Part shown: positions 8,756 to 15,344 of the stretch, one piece after another
Layout: the number at the start of each line of letters is the position of its first letter
How positions within the stretch are numbered: the stretch's first letter is position 1
From: Caldisericaceae bacterium
GTDB lineage: Bacteria; Calditrichota; Calditrichia; Calditrichales; Calditrichaceae
Reading direction: 5' to 3'
Length of the DNA stretch: 20,667 bases
Assembly: GCA_021160885.1 (NCBI GenBank)
Contig: JAGHBR010000381.1
Coordinates: 1-20,667 of the forward strand
Made by a program: the position numbers and the translations under genes
Notes under the pieces: model-generated
Told to the model about the DNA's origin: nothing
Database searches by the model: none
The model's input: only the letters and a program-made list of their open reading frames with translations

Positions 8756-8788
8756 ATTTTGAAATTGTAAAAAATACAATTTCAAAAT
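8756..8788. promoter_or_regulatory. Perfect 14-bp inverted repeat, candidate activator binding site
   Basis: The arms ATTTTGAAATTGTA (8756-8769) and TACAATTTCAAAAT (8775-8788) are exact reverse complements separated by five A bases. The centre lies about 135 bp before the start site predicted from the sigma-54 promoter at 8881, within the usual range for NtrC-type enhancer sites. Related half-sites surround it: TTTACAAT at 8741-8748 and AATTTGTAAG at both 8795-8804 and 8841-8850. There is no T-tract after the stem, so it is a poor intrinsic terminator. Binding by the regulator encoded at 7379 is inferred from position. Confidence 0.6.
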
Positions 8789-8880
8789 AAAATTAATTTG
8801 TAAGCATAATAAATTCAATAAGTTAGTTTACTAGTGTGTAAATTTGTAAGTAATTTTCATAAAAACAATAAGTTATAAAT

Positions 8881-8896
8881 TGGCATTATTCTTGCT
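8881..8896 (+). promoter_or_regulatory. Sigma-54 (-24/-12) promoter
   Basis: TGGCAT at 8881-8886 and TTGCT at 8892-8896 fit the sigma-54 consensus TGGCAY-R-N4-TTGCW. The exact 12-bp step between GG and GC is kept; the only departure is T at the R position. It would start transcription near 8907 and reach the ATG at 8930 after a short leader with AGGAGG. An NtrC-type activator gene ends 150 bp upstream. Confidence 0.8.
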
Positions 8897-8929
8897 TTAT
8901 TAAAAAAAGCAAGATACTCAGGAGGAGTC

Positions 8930-9145
8930 ATGATGATTGACAAAATTTTAGATGGAAATTTCAGGATTGAAACCCTACAGGATGAACAAGGTCGGAGATA
9001 TTATTCTATAAAGATTTCATTTTCGAATGATGATATTTTGACCGTTTACAAGGAAAACATGCAGGATCTGATGGAAGTTCTGCCAAACATTATTTCTTCG
9101 GCCATTAAAGCACGGGTTTTAACGGATGCCGTGGTAAATTATTAA
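8930..9145 (+). CDS. Small unknown protein, first gene of the sigma-54 unit
   Basis: This 71-residue protein matches no family I recognise. It has no signal peptide or membrane segment. The residue pattern suggests a beta-hairpin with alternating hydrophobics (NFRIETLQDEQGRRYYSIKI) followed by one amphipathic helix (about 43-62). Two consecutive ATG codons (8930 and 8933) follow a strong AGGAGGAG at 8920-8927; either could be used, and spacing from the core AGGAGG to both is acceptable. It is the first gene after the sigma-54 promoter at 8881 and lies 16 bp before the degenerate receiver gene, which has its own strong ribosome-binding site. The strong translation signals argue that it is real despite its size. 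Its role is unknown; context suggests a small output or adaptor protein of the two-component pair upstream. Confidence 0.72.
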   Translation: MMIDKILDGNFRIETLQDEQGRRYYSIKISFSNDDILTVYKENMQDLMEVLPNIISSAIKARVLTDAVVNY

Positions 9146-9161
9146 GTAAAAGGAGTTCACC

Positions 9162-9539
9162 ATGAAAATTTTTATTTGTGAACAAGATCCATATAGGGCT
9201 AAGCTAATACAGGATCTATTGAGCATATACAATTATCGCCTGGTAACCATAAACCATATATCGGATCTTTTCAGAAAGGCTCATTTTCAGCGACCAAAGA
9301 TTATTGTGGTGGACGAAACCTTTGTTGAACAGGCACCTCAGGATTTCTTTCGCAGATTACGCAGAGATCCTATTACGGCTAAGATTCCTGTTATCTTTAT
9401 TAAAAATAAATCATCTAACATTAACCAGATGGAAATTGACAACCTGACGGAAATAGTTTCTGAGCCCTTTAAAATTAAAAATTTCAGACATTTTATTGAT
9501 CGCTGGACTATTTTCAGAAGTTTGTATTTACAAAATTAA
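9162..9539 (+). CDS. Degenerate single-domain receiver protein
   Basis: This 125-residue protein has the size and pattern of a stand-alone response-regulator receiver domain. The first strand MKIFICEQD corresponds to the acidic pocket (E7, D9), and D51 in KIIVVDETF sits at the phosphoacceptor position. The conserved Thr/Ser of the fourth strand is Lys (IFIK, K81), and the invariant Lys before Pro is Glu (SEPF, E101). Both switch residues are therefore changed, so phosphorylation-driven switching is doubtful and the domain may act as a fixed-state binding partner. AAAGGAG lies 5-11 bp before the ATG. It is the second gene of the sigma-54 unit and is followed 14 bp later by a tiny membrane peptide gene. 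No DNA-binding or enzymatic output domain is present. Confidence 0.75.
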   Translation: MKIFICEQDPYRAKLIQDLLSIYNYRLVTINHISDLFRKAHFQRPKIIVVDETFVEQAPQDFFRRLRRDPITAKIPVIFIKNKSSNINQMEIDNLTEIVSEPFKIKNFRHFIDRWTIFRSLYLQN

Positions 9540-9553
9540 AAAATGGTGAGATT

Positions 9554-9643
9554 ATGGAAACGTACTTAATGATTCATCTGATTGTGGTAGGATTTGTTTT
9601 CGTAATGAGTAACATTCGTATAAAAGACGACGCGCTCTCCTAA
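9554..9643 (+). CDS. Predicted 29-residue membrane peptide
   Basis: A very short reading frame encodes METYLMIHLIVVGFVFVMSN followed by IRIKDDALS. Residues 4-19 are strongly hydrophobic and long enough for a single membrane helix; the charged tail follows. GGTGAG at 9545-9550 stands 3 bp before the ATG as a possible ribosome-binding site. It lies 14 bp after the receiver-like gene and before the stem-loop terminator at 9670, so it would be the last gene of the sigma-54 unit. A helix of this quality can arise by chance, but the position, translation signal and compact spacing make it plausible. No family is recognised. Confidence 0.5.
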   Translation: METYLMIHLIVVGFVFVMSNIRIKDDALS

Positions 9644-9669
9644 ACTTATCAGTTACAGAGAGCACATGT

Positions 9670-9750
9670 GGCTTTTATATTTTAACCCTAAAATGGATTT
9701 TAACAATGAACAGGATGTTCTGGGTTGAAATATAAAAGCCTTTTTATTTT
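9670..9750 (+). terminator. Long stem-loop with T-tract, end of the sigma-54 unit
   Basis: The arms at 9670-9688 and 9722-9740 (19 bases each, from GGCTTTTATATTTTAACCC) pair throughout except for one G-U wobble, around a 33-base loop. TTTTTATTTT follows directly at 9741-9750. This serves the + strand; the T-tract overlaps the stop codon of the convergent nucleotidase-like gene. The stem also forms on the - strand but has no T-tract on that side. A smaller nested hairpin (GCTCTC 9634-9639 with GAGAGC 9658-9663) lies just upstream. Confidence 0.68.
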
Positions 9751-11348
9751 CTAACCCATCGCCCATCTGTAGAAATCTTTAAAGGAGAATGTTTCTTAAT
9801 AAAGTTTATGACGACATCCCGCACAGTTAAGCTGGTCCACTCAAAGCGATCGTCCGGTAAAAAGCTGAGCGGAATCATCCCGCCGTTGCCTTCTGCCAGG
9901 TAGTAAGAAGTTGCCACCCGGTACATTTTTTGTTCGTCAATTGGCTGATCTTTAATTAAAAATTGCGTAATCCGTTGGCCATTTGGCCGTTTGGGATCGT
10001 AAACCACTTTACCTCCGGCAATAGCCACGCCCATGAAGCTTCCCTGCACACTTCGCTCCAGTAAATCTTTTAACATTTTTCCCCTGACTTTAACCACTAC
10101 CAACTGATTGGCAAAGGGCAGAGCGTCTAAAATGTCCATTTTGGTAATCTGCCCAATCGGAATGTTTTGACGTAAGCTGTTGTAACTGTTAAAAGCAAAA
10201 TCGGCTCGGCTGGCTTCTAACATGGCATCGGCCATCAGGTTGTTGAACGGCGCTTCGCCCTGAGAACTTCTGACCAGAGAGGTTAGCGTGTAGCCTAAAA
10301 TCGAATCAGGATCTGCATGGTAAGCGGTTTGCAAACTATCAATAAAGGCTGCCATTTGTTGATCAGGCCAGAATTCATCTTCGCTTAACAGAAGCATGGC
10401 CCCTTCTTCGCTTAAATAGTCGTATTTGACGATGGCTTTGTTTTTGACATCAAAGTGCAGAACCACGGCGCCCAGGTTGCTTCCGCGGGCGTAATTTTGA
10501 AAGCACAGTGTGTGGTTTAAGGGGTCTTCCCAGGGATGGTCATAGCCGGAGTGCAGACGCCCGGAAATTAAAACATCGATGCCGGGCAGGTAGTGGGCCA
10601 GTTCCATGCTGGTTAAAAAGGAAACCTTTTGAATTTGCTGGCGGTCCTGCTCTTTCAAAAGCTGGTAATCTTCTTCAGCATCGTAGGGCAAGCCCAGGTG
10701 GGCCAGAGCAATAATCAAATCGCAGTTTTGCTGCTTTAACTGAGTAACAGCCTTTTGGGCTGCTTCCAGTTCTGGAAGAAAGCGGAAGCCTTGCAGTTGT
10801 TCCGTTTCATCTATTGTTTCGACCACCTGGCTTAAAACGCCGAATACGCCAATTTTTAAACCATTTTGTTCAAAAATGAAATAAGGTTTAAAAGGATTGG
10901 TACTATTGCTTTGCACATTGCAGGCCAGCAGGGGAAATTGAGCAAGGGAAGCCAGTTCATTCCACTTTTGCCCGGCTACTTCAAAGTCTTCCACACCGGG
11001 AACGGCGGCCAGGTAGCCCATCTGATTCATGTACTCAATAATGGCTTTGCCGCCGGAATTTTTAACCAGGTCTGAGGTTTTACTCAAAAAATCTCCTCCG
11101 TCAAAAAACAGAACCAGGTCTCCGTTTTTGGCCGCACGCTGTTTGACGGATTTGATGATGGTAGCTGCAGAAGCGCCGCCGCCAATCATAGGCGGAAAGT
11201 TCGGATTCAAAAAGCGGGCTTTTTGCCGGCCAATACGGGCGTGCAAGTCGTTGGTGAAAAACAGGTAAATCTTTTTGACTGGTTGCGCCTGTAAAAGGCC
11301 GCCAAGCAGAAAAATCAACAATAACGATATTTTAATCTTTTTTAGCAT
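9744..11348 (-). CDS. 5'-nucleotidase/UshA-family exported protein with altered active site
   Basis: This 534-residue protein has a signal peptide (about 1-22, ending LLQAQ), so it acts in the periplasm or at the surface. The layout is that of the UshA/5'-nucleotidase family: a metallophosphatase domain (about 25-310) and a C-terminal 5'-nucleotidase domain (about 350-490) with NNLMADAM, a SLRQNIPIGQIT segment and a PFANQLVVVKVRGKML stretch. Metal motifs NDLH (D34, H36), DGGD (D86) and AHLG (H217) are kept. The central GNHE motif is replaced by GVED (118-121), losing the ligand Asn and catalytic His, and GHxH has become GRLH (263-266), losing one ligand His. Activity of the usual kind is therefore doubtful. 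It is the last gene of the - strand run, 17 bp after the FadL-like barrel. Confidence 0.8.
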   Translation of the reverse strand: MLKKIKISLLLIFLLGGLLQAQPVKKIYLFFTNDLHARIGRQKARFLNPNFPPMIGGGASAATIIKSVKQRAAKNGDLVLFFDGGDFLSKTSDLVKNSGGKAIIEYMNQMGYLAAVPGVEDFEVAGQKWNELASLAQFPLLACNVQSNSTNPFKPYFIFEQNGLKIGVFGVLSQVVETIDETEQLQGFRFLPELEAAQKAVTQLKQQNCDLIIALAHLGLPYDAEEDYQLLKEQDRQQIQKVSFLTSMELAHYLPGIDVLISGRLHSGYDHPWEDPLNHTLCFQNYARGSNLGAVVLHFDVKNKAIVKYDYLSEEGAMLLLSEDEFWPDQQMAAFIDSLQTAYHADPDSILGYTLTSLVRSSQGEAPFNNLMADAMLEASRADFAFNSYNSLRQNIPIGQITKMDILDALPFANQLVVVKVRGKMLKDLLERSVQGSFMGVAIAGGKVVYDPKRPNGQRITQFLIKDQPIDEQKMYRVATSYYLAEGNGGMIPLSFLPDDRFEWTSLTVRDVVINFIKKHSPLKISTDGRWVRK

Positions 11349-11365
11349 ATTTCCAATCCTGAAAG

Positions 11366-12631
11366 CTAAAATAAATTGATGGTAACATCAAAGCGAAAAT
11401 AGTAATTGGTCCATTTTACACGATCCAAATCGGTTCGGGCATTTAAGCCATAAATCGTATCCGGAAACAAATCGGGCTGGTAGAATTCCTGATGATTTAA
11501 ACCGGCAGCCAGATCCAGCTGCCAGCGGCCAAAATACCAGCCGGTTCCGGCGCTGATGAGCGTGTTGGCCAGATTGTAATTGTAAGGCAGTGTAAAATAG
11601 GAAAAGCCCAGCCGCAAGGGCATCTGGTTGTGAAAAATAAAATACTCGGCGCCGCCACGTAAGGTAAAGGTGTCACGAAAATGTAAATTGGGCTGCTGAG
11701 AATCTTCAAACTTGCTGCTAAAGGTGTAAAGGTAATCTAAAAACACGCGAGCCGACAAAATACTCTGGAAGCGGTAATCAAGACCACCGCCCAGAGTCAG
11801 TGGGTAGCTTAATTTTTCCTTAACCGGCTGAGCGTCCGTTTGTAGTTTGTTCTCAAATTTCAACGTGTAAGGCAGGCGAACAAAAGCACCAACAGCCAGT
11901 CGTTCGTTTACGGTGTAGTGCAGGCCAAAATTAACCAGGAAAGGCGTTGAGGTTAGATCTCGTTGCCGTTCTTCACGTTGTTCCGGAAACAAATTGCCTG
12001 GAACACGAGGCTGAATTTGCATGGTGGAATCGATGCTGCCCGATAAAATACCTATTTTCAGACCTACATTCAGATTTTTAATGACCTGTGCCGAAAAAGC
12101 CACAAAGGTCTGGTTGAGCAAGCCGCTTTGCTCCAGCCGGTTGTAACCTAACAATTTATCGCTTTTGTCAAAGGGGTCGCGTACTTCTTCGGCGTAATCG
12201 TAGCGAAAATCTAAAAAGGGAACTAAACCGGTCTGAATGGATATTGGACGCTCAAACGGCAGGCGATAGCGTGCCTGTACGTAAGGGCTAAAATAGTAAT
12301 TGGAATTGTAAGAATAGGAACCAAAATCATTAAAGCCCACAAAGGAATCGTAGTAAGGGAACTGCCGGTCTTCGATCAGTTTGTCGGTCATCAAGCCGGC
12401 CTGCAGGGTAAGTTGCCCCTGGCGCTGTTCGAAAACAAGCGCCGGATTTTCCAGAGCCTTTGCCAGGTTGCCCTGCTGAGCCAGCCCGCATCCGGCCAGA
12501 CCCAATGCCTGAGCAGAGGCAAAAGAAACTTGCTGCCCGTAACGCATGCGGATCAGGTTTAATTTTGCTGTTTGAGCAAAACTTAGAACAACTAAACTTA
12601 GAATCAGGATGGATGAAAAAATTGCTTTCAT
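11366..12631 (-). CDS. FadL/OmpP1-like outer-membrane beta-barrel
   Basis: This 421-residue exported protein has a signal peptide (about 1-19, ending LSFAQ). The early segment ASAQALGLAGCGLAQQGN and following ALENPAL resembles the plug region of FadL/OmpP1/PorV-type proteins (AxALGxAGAG...NPA). The rest is a run of alternating hydrophobic/polar strands rich in Tyr and Phe, and it ends RFDVTINLF with the C-terminal Phe needed for beta-barrel insertion. FadL relatives carry hydrophobic or aromatic compounds across the outer membrane. AGAGG precedes the start, which is 11 bp after the HhH/barrel gene, so the two are very likely co-transcribed. No specific substrate can be assigned; a PorV-type shuttle role is a weaker alternative. 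Confidence 0.72.
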   Translation of the reverse strand: MKAIFSSILILSLVVLSFAQTAKLNLIRMRYGQQVSFASAQALGLAGCGLAQQGNLAKALENPALVFEQRQGQLTLQAGLMTDKLIEDRQFPYYDSFVGFNDFGSYSYNSNYYFSPYVQARYRLPFERPISIQTGLVPFLDFRYDYAEEVRDPFDKSDKLLGYNRLEQSGLLNQTFVAFSAQVIKNLNVGLKIGILSGSIDSTMQIQPRVPGNLFPEQREERQRDLTSTPFLVNFGLHYTVNERLAVGAFVRLPYTLKFENKLQTDAQPVKEKLSYPLTLGGGLDYRFQSILSARVFLDYLYTFSSKFEDSQQPNLHFRDTFTLRGGAEYFIFHNQMPLRLGFSYFTLPYNYNLANTLISAGTGWYFGRWQLDLAAGLNHQEFYQPDLFPDTIYGLNARTDLDRVKWTNYYFRFDVTINLF

Positions 12632-12642
12632 TCTACGCCTCT

Positions 12643-15216
12643 TTAAAAATTGTAATTGAGTTCAAAATAAAAAAAGTGTTGTTGTGCCCGCTTCCAGAGC
12701 GTACCAAACATCTTGCCAGGATTGGCGTCAATGGTTGATTGGTACGGCTGAAACTGAATGTTGTTAATCGGCTTTTGATGATCAGCGGTGTATTTCAGGC
12801 GTACCGACAGATTACTGGTTAAACGGGAATAGGCTGAAAAGTAAAAACGCAGGGCGCCCCGTGGGCTATCCATGACCATGAATTGCGTTTCCTCAAAATT
12901 CCAGAAAAAGCCTTTGTAGTACAACAACATGCCGCTTAAACGGAAATTGCGGTTAAAATTGTGTGAAAAATTAACGCCTGTGGCCTCGCCATCCAGCACA
13001 AAGTCGCCAAAAACCCTGGGACGCGGATGCACCACTAATTTGGAGTTAGCGTAAAGCAAATCCAGCGCATCGTAGTTGGAAAGACGAAAACGCAGACGAC
13101 CACGTAATTCGTAATTTTTGTAAAATTGATTTGGCGTAAGATCGTTTTGCGGTTCACGCGATTGCCATTTGTGCCGGATTTGTAAATCAAGTGGGTACAC
13201 AGGCCGGTAATCGACCGTACCTACCAGACGGTAGTTTTTAGCCTGGTCGGGCTTGCGCGTCCAGTTGTCATATTCAAGGCGCGTAGTTAATTGACGGCTA
13301 ATCTGGTAGTAGGCATTGAGGTAAAAACCACTTTCGGCCTGGGGCTGTGGATTGTTGGCGTACAGTTGTCCGTAAAGCGGGGTTTGCAAGTAATAGTAAT
13401 CTTCAAAAATGGTGCCTTTGTAGCGCCGGTAATTGGAAAAGGAACGCTGGTAAGGATTGTCAAAACTGACATCGTAGTTGCGGTATAGCAGCAGCAGGTT
13501 AAAATTCTCCTGTTGCCAGTAAATGGAACCAACAAAGGCTCGTGGGCCAACCAAAGGCTTAAAAGCGCCATGACTTTTGTCTAAAATACCGTATTCTCCC
13601 TGAAAGGCCAGATTTTTCCAGACGGTTTGGAAATTAAGACCGTAAATCCTTCTAAAGGAAATGGCTTTGTCCCAGAAGGGATTGCTACCACGTGAAAGCG
13701 GCCCGCCGTAAGCCTGCTTGATCTCGCTGTCGGCTGTGCTCTGGCGAATATCCCAGTTCTGGTTGCCGGAATTGTCGGCGCCGACTACCTGATAAGGGTC
13801 GGGATTGAGGTAGCGGTCGTAGGCGCTTTCGTAATAACTTAGGCCCAAAAAGGTACCGGGAGTAAACGTGTACTGGAAATGGGCGCCGTAGGTCAATTCA
13901 TTAACCGCATCCAGCCAGCTTAAGTTTTGGTTATTCGGCCCACGTAATGTGTCGCCAGGCGCGTATTTAAAACGTTGGTCAAGCACAATAAAGTGATTGA
14001 AGGAAGGTTTGCCAAGGTACTCGTCTTTGTTTAAGATGGCGTCCCGGTCATCGTAAGAAACAAAACCGATGGTTCGTAAATTGTGGTAATTCGTTTCAAA
14101 GGCCAAGCCTTTTAAAGTAAATTCGCGATTGCGGGAAAGGTCGCCCGAAATACCGTTAAAACGTTTGCGAAAGCCGTAACCGGATTTACGCGGGGTGAAA
14201 AAATCGGTGTTCTCAAAAATAAGACCCTGTCCCAGTGTTACTTTATAATAACCAAGGATCAGTTTTTTTAACTGAAAATCTTTCCAGCTGAAATCCTTAA
14301 TGGTGAAATGGAATTTTGTTTCCGGCAAGTGAAATGGACTGGTTGTTGTGTAAATCATCGGTTCGCCATTGGCTCGCACGTAACTGAGCCCAAAATCATA
14401 ATGCTTACCTTTGGTAATTCGAAAGCGGGAAAAGACGCTTGGTATTTGATTTAAACTGGCGGCACCGGTTTGCTGCAGCACATCCAGAAACTGTGCCTGG
14501 GGCGATTGTTCCGCTTCTTCACTGATGAAAGGCGTGTTGTCCACTCTCAGCAAAAAGCTGCCATGCCAGTCAGAATAGCTTTCGTCTTTAAATTGAATGA
14601 AATTGCGCAGACTGCGGTAAGCGTAGTTAGACAGGCCAGGCGTGTAACGCAGGTCGCGTGTGTTTCTGAAAAAATGGACCAGTTGACGTTGCTTAAGGAT
14701 GGCCACCGCATCGACCGGGGAAATATTCTGGAAATTGACCAGCTCATTGTAACCCAATTTGTTGATGTTAACCGGTTCCAGCGCCTTCTCAATCCACAGG
14801 TCAATCAGGTCGTTGCTGATGCCTTCGTTGGAACTCCAGCGTTCCAGCCGGTAGTAAATTTGTTCAATGCGTTCCTGAACGGCAGAGGCCGGCGGGATGG
14901 GTTCAATTTTGAGCAGTTCTTTCAGCTTTTTGAACGAATCACCATCCATGCCGGGAATTTCCCACAACTGGTAAATGCTGGTAAAGGGGCCTTTGAACTG
15001 AATGCGTTCGTAAAGCGCTTTGGCCATCTGGGGCGAAACAGGCAACTGTTGAATCTGTTCCAGGGTGGCCTGGTTGATGTCCAGTTTTTGCTGGGCCTGA
15101 ACGCACGGCGATAATAGAAAGACGAAAACCGTCAAAATCAATAGAAAAACCTGATTCCAGCTACTGGCCAAATGGCAGCAAGGTAAGGAATAATCGGACG
15201 ATAGTTTATTTTTCAT
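12643..15216 (-). CDS. Helix-hairpin-helix domain fused to outer-membrane beta-barrel
   Basis: This 857-residue protein has an unusual pairing. A hydrophobic signal segment (about 21-42, ending CVQAQ) follows a rather long polar N-terminus. Two ComEA-like helix-hairpin-helix units come next: residues 45-105 (KLDINQATLEQIQQLPVSP and IPGMDGDSFKKL) and 149-208 (VNINKLGYNELVNFQNISP and TPGLSNYAYRSL). From about 215 onward the sequence is strand-rich, aromatic and barrel-like, ending FYFELNYNF. HhH motifs of the ComEA type bind double-stranded DNA in competence; here they would sit in the periplasm attached to an outer-membrane barrel. Similar HhH-barrel proteins of unknown role occur in Bacteroidota. 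The ribosome-binding site is weak. It follows a 128-bp gap and precedes the FadL-like gene by 11 bp. Domain calls are good; DNA binding is inference. Confidence 0.78.
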   Translation of the reverse strand: MKNKLSSDYSLPCCHLASSWNQVFLLILTVFVFLLSPCVQAQQKLDINQATLEQIQQLPVSPQMAKALYERIQFKGPFTSIYQLWEIPGMDGDSFKKLKELLKIEPIPPASAVQERIEQIYYRLERWSSNEGISNDLIDLWIEKALEPVNINKLGYNELVNFQNISPVDAVAILKQRQLVHFFRNTRDLRYTPGLSNYAYRSLRNFIQFKDESYSDWHGSFLLRVDNTPFISEEAEQSPQAQFLDVLQQTGAASLNQIPSVFSRFRITKGKHYDFGLSYVRANGEPMIYTTTSPFHLPETKFHFTIKDFSWKDFQLKKLILGYYKVTLGQGLIFENTDFFTPRKSGYGFRKRFNGISGDLSRNREFTLKGLAFETNYHNLRTIGFVSYDDRDAILNKDEYLGKPSFNHFIVLDQRFKYAPGDTLRGPNNQNLSWLDAVNELTYGAHFQYTFTPGTFLGLSYYESAYDRYLNPDPYQVVGADNSGNQNWDIRQSTADSEIKQAYGGPLSRGSNPFWDKAISFRRIYGLNFQTVWKNLAFQGEYGILDKSHGAFKPLVGPRAFVGSIYWQQENFNLLLLYRNYDVSFDNPYQRSFSNYRRYKGTIFEDYYYLQTPLYGQLYANNPQPQAESGFYLNAYYQISRQLTTRLEYDNWTRKPDQAKNYRLVGTVDYRPVYPLDLQIRHKWQSREPQNDLTPNQFYKNYELRGRLRFRLSNYDALDLLYANSKLVVHPRPRVFGDFVLDGEATGVNFSHNFNRNFRLSGMLLYYKGFFWNFEETQFMVMDSPRGALRFYFSAYSRLTSNLSVRLKYTADHQKPINNIQFQPYQSTIDANPGKMFGTLWKRAQQHFFYFELNYNF

Positions 15217-15303
15217 AATTTTGCTTTGATTTAGTTTGTCCTGCGTTTACTTTAAATGGCACATGGTGCCAAATTTATCAACAGCTGAGTCACATCTGCC
15301 GGT

Positions 15304-15330
15304 TTGTAAGGGCAAGTCTTGCCCTTACAA
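15304..15330. repeat. Perfect 13-bp inverted repeat around one base
   Basis: TTGTAAGGGCAAG (15304-15316) and CTTGCCCTTACAA (15318-15330) are exact reverse complements around a single T. It lies 14 bp downstream of the stop of the PorV-like gene on the - strand and about 90 bp before the HhH/barrel gene. There is no T-tract on either side. It could be a weak terminator or attenuator within the - strand run, or a dispersed REP-like palindrome. Nearby (15257-15271) is a second small palindrome, TGGCAC-ATG-GTGCCA. Confidence 0.7.
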
Positions 15331-15344
15331 TGGAGCACTACTTT

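Noticed and set aside
8756..8788. Intrinsic terminator for the kinase/activator run
   Set aside because: The stem is AT-only apart from two pairs and is followed by A-rich sequence, not a T-tract; a DNA-binding palindrome fits better.
14470..15114. A 214-codon open frame on the + strand
   Set aside because: It lies wholly antisense to the HhH/barrel gene, has no ribosome-binding site and no recognisable domain; the - strand protein has clear motifs there.
15257..15271. TGGCAC as a second sigma-54 promoter before the HhH/barrel gene
   Set aside because: No TTGC occurs at the required spacing on either strand; the sequence is just a short palindrome.
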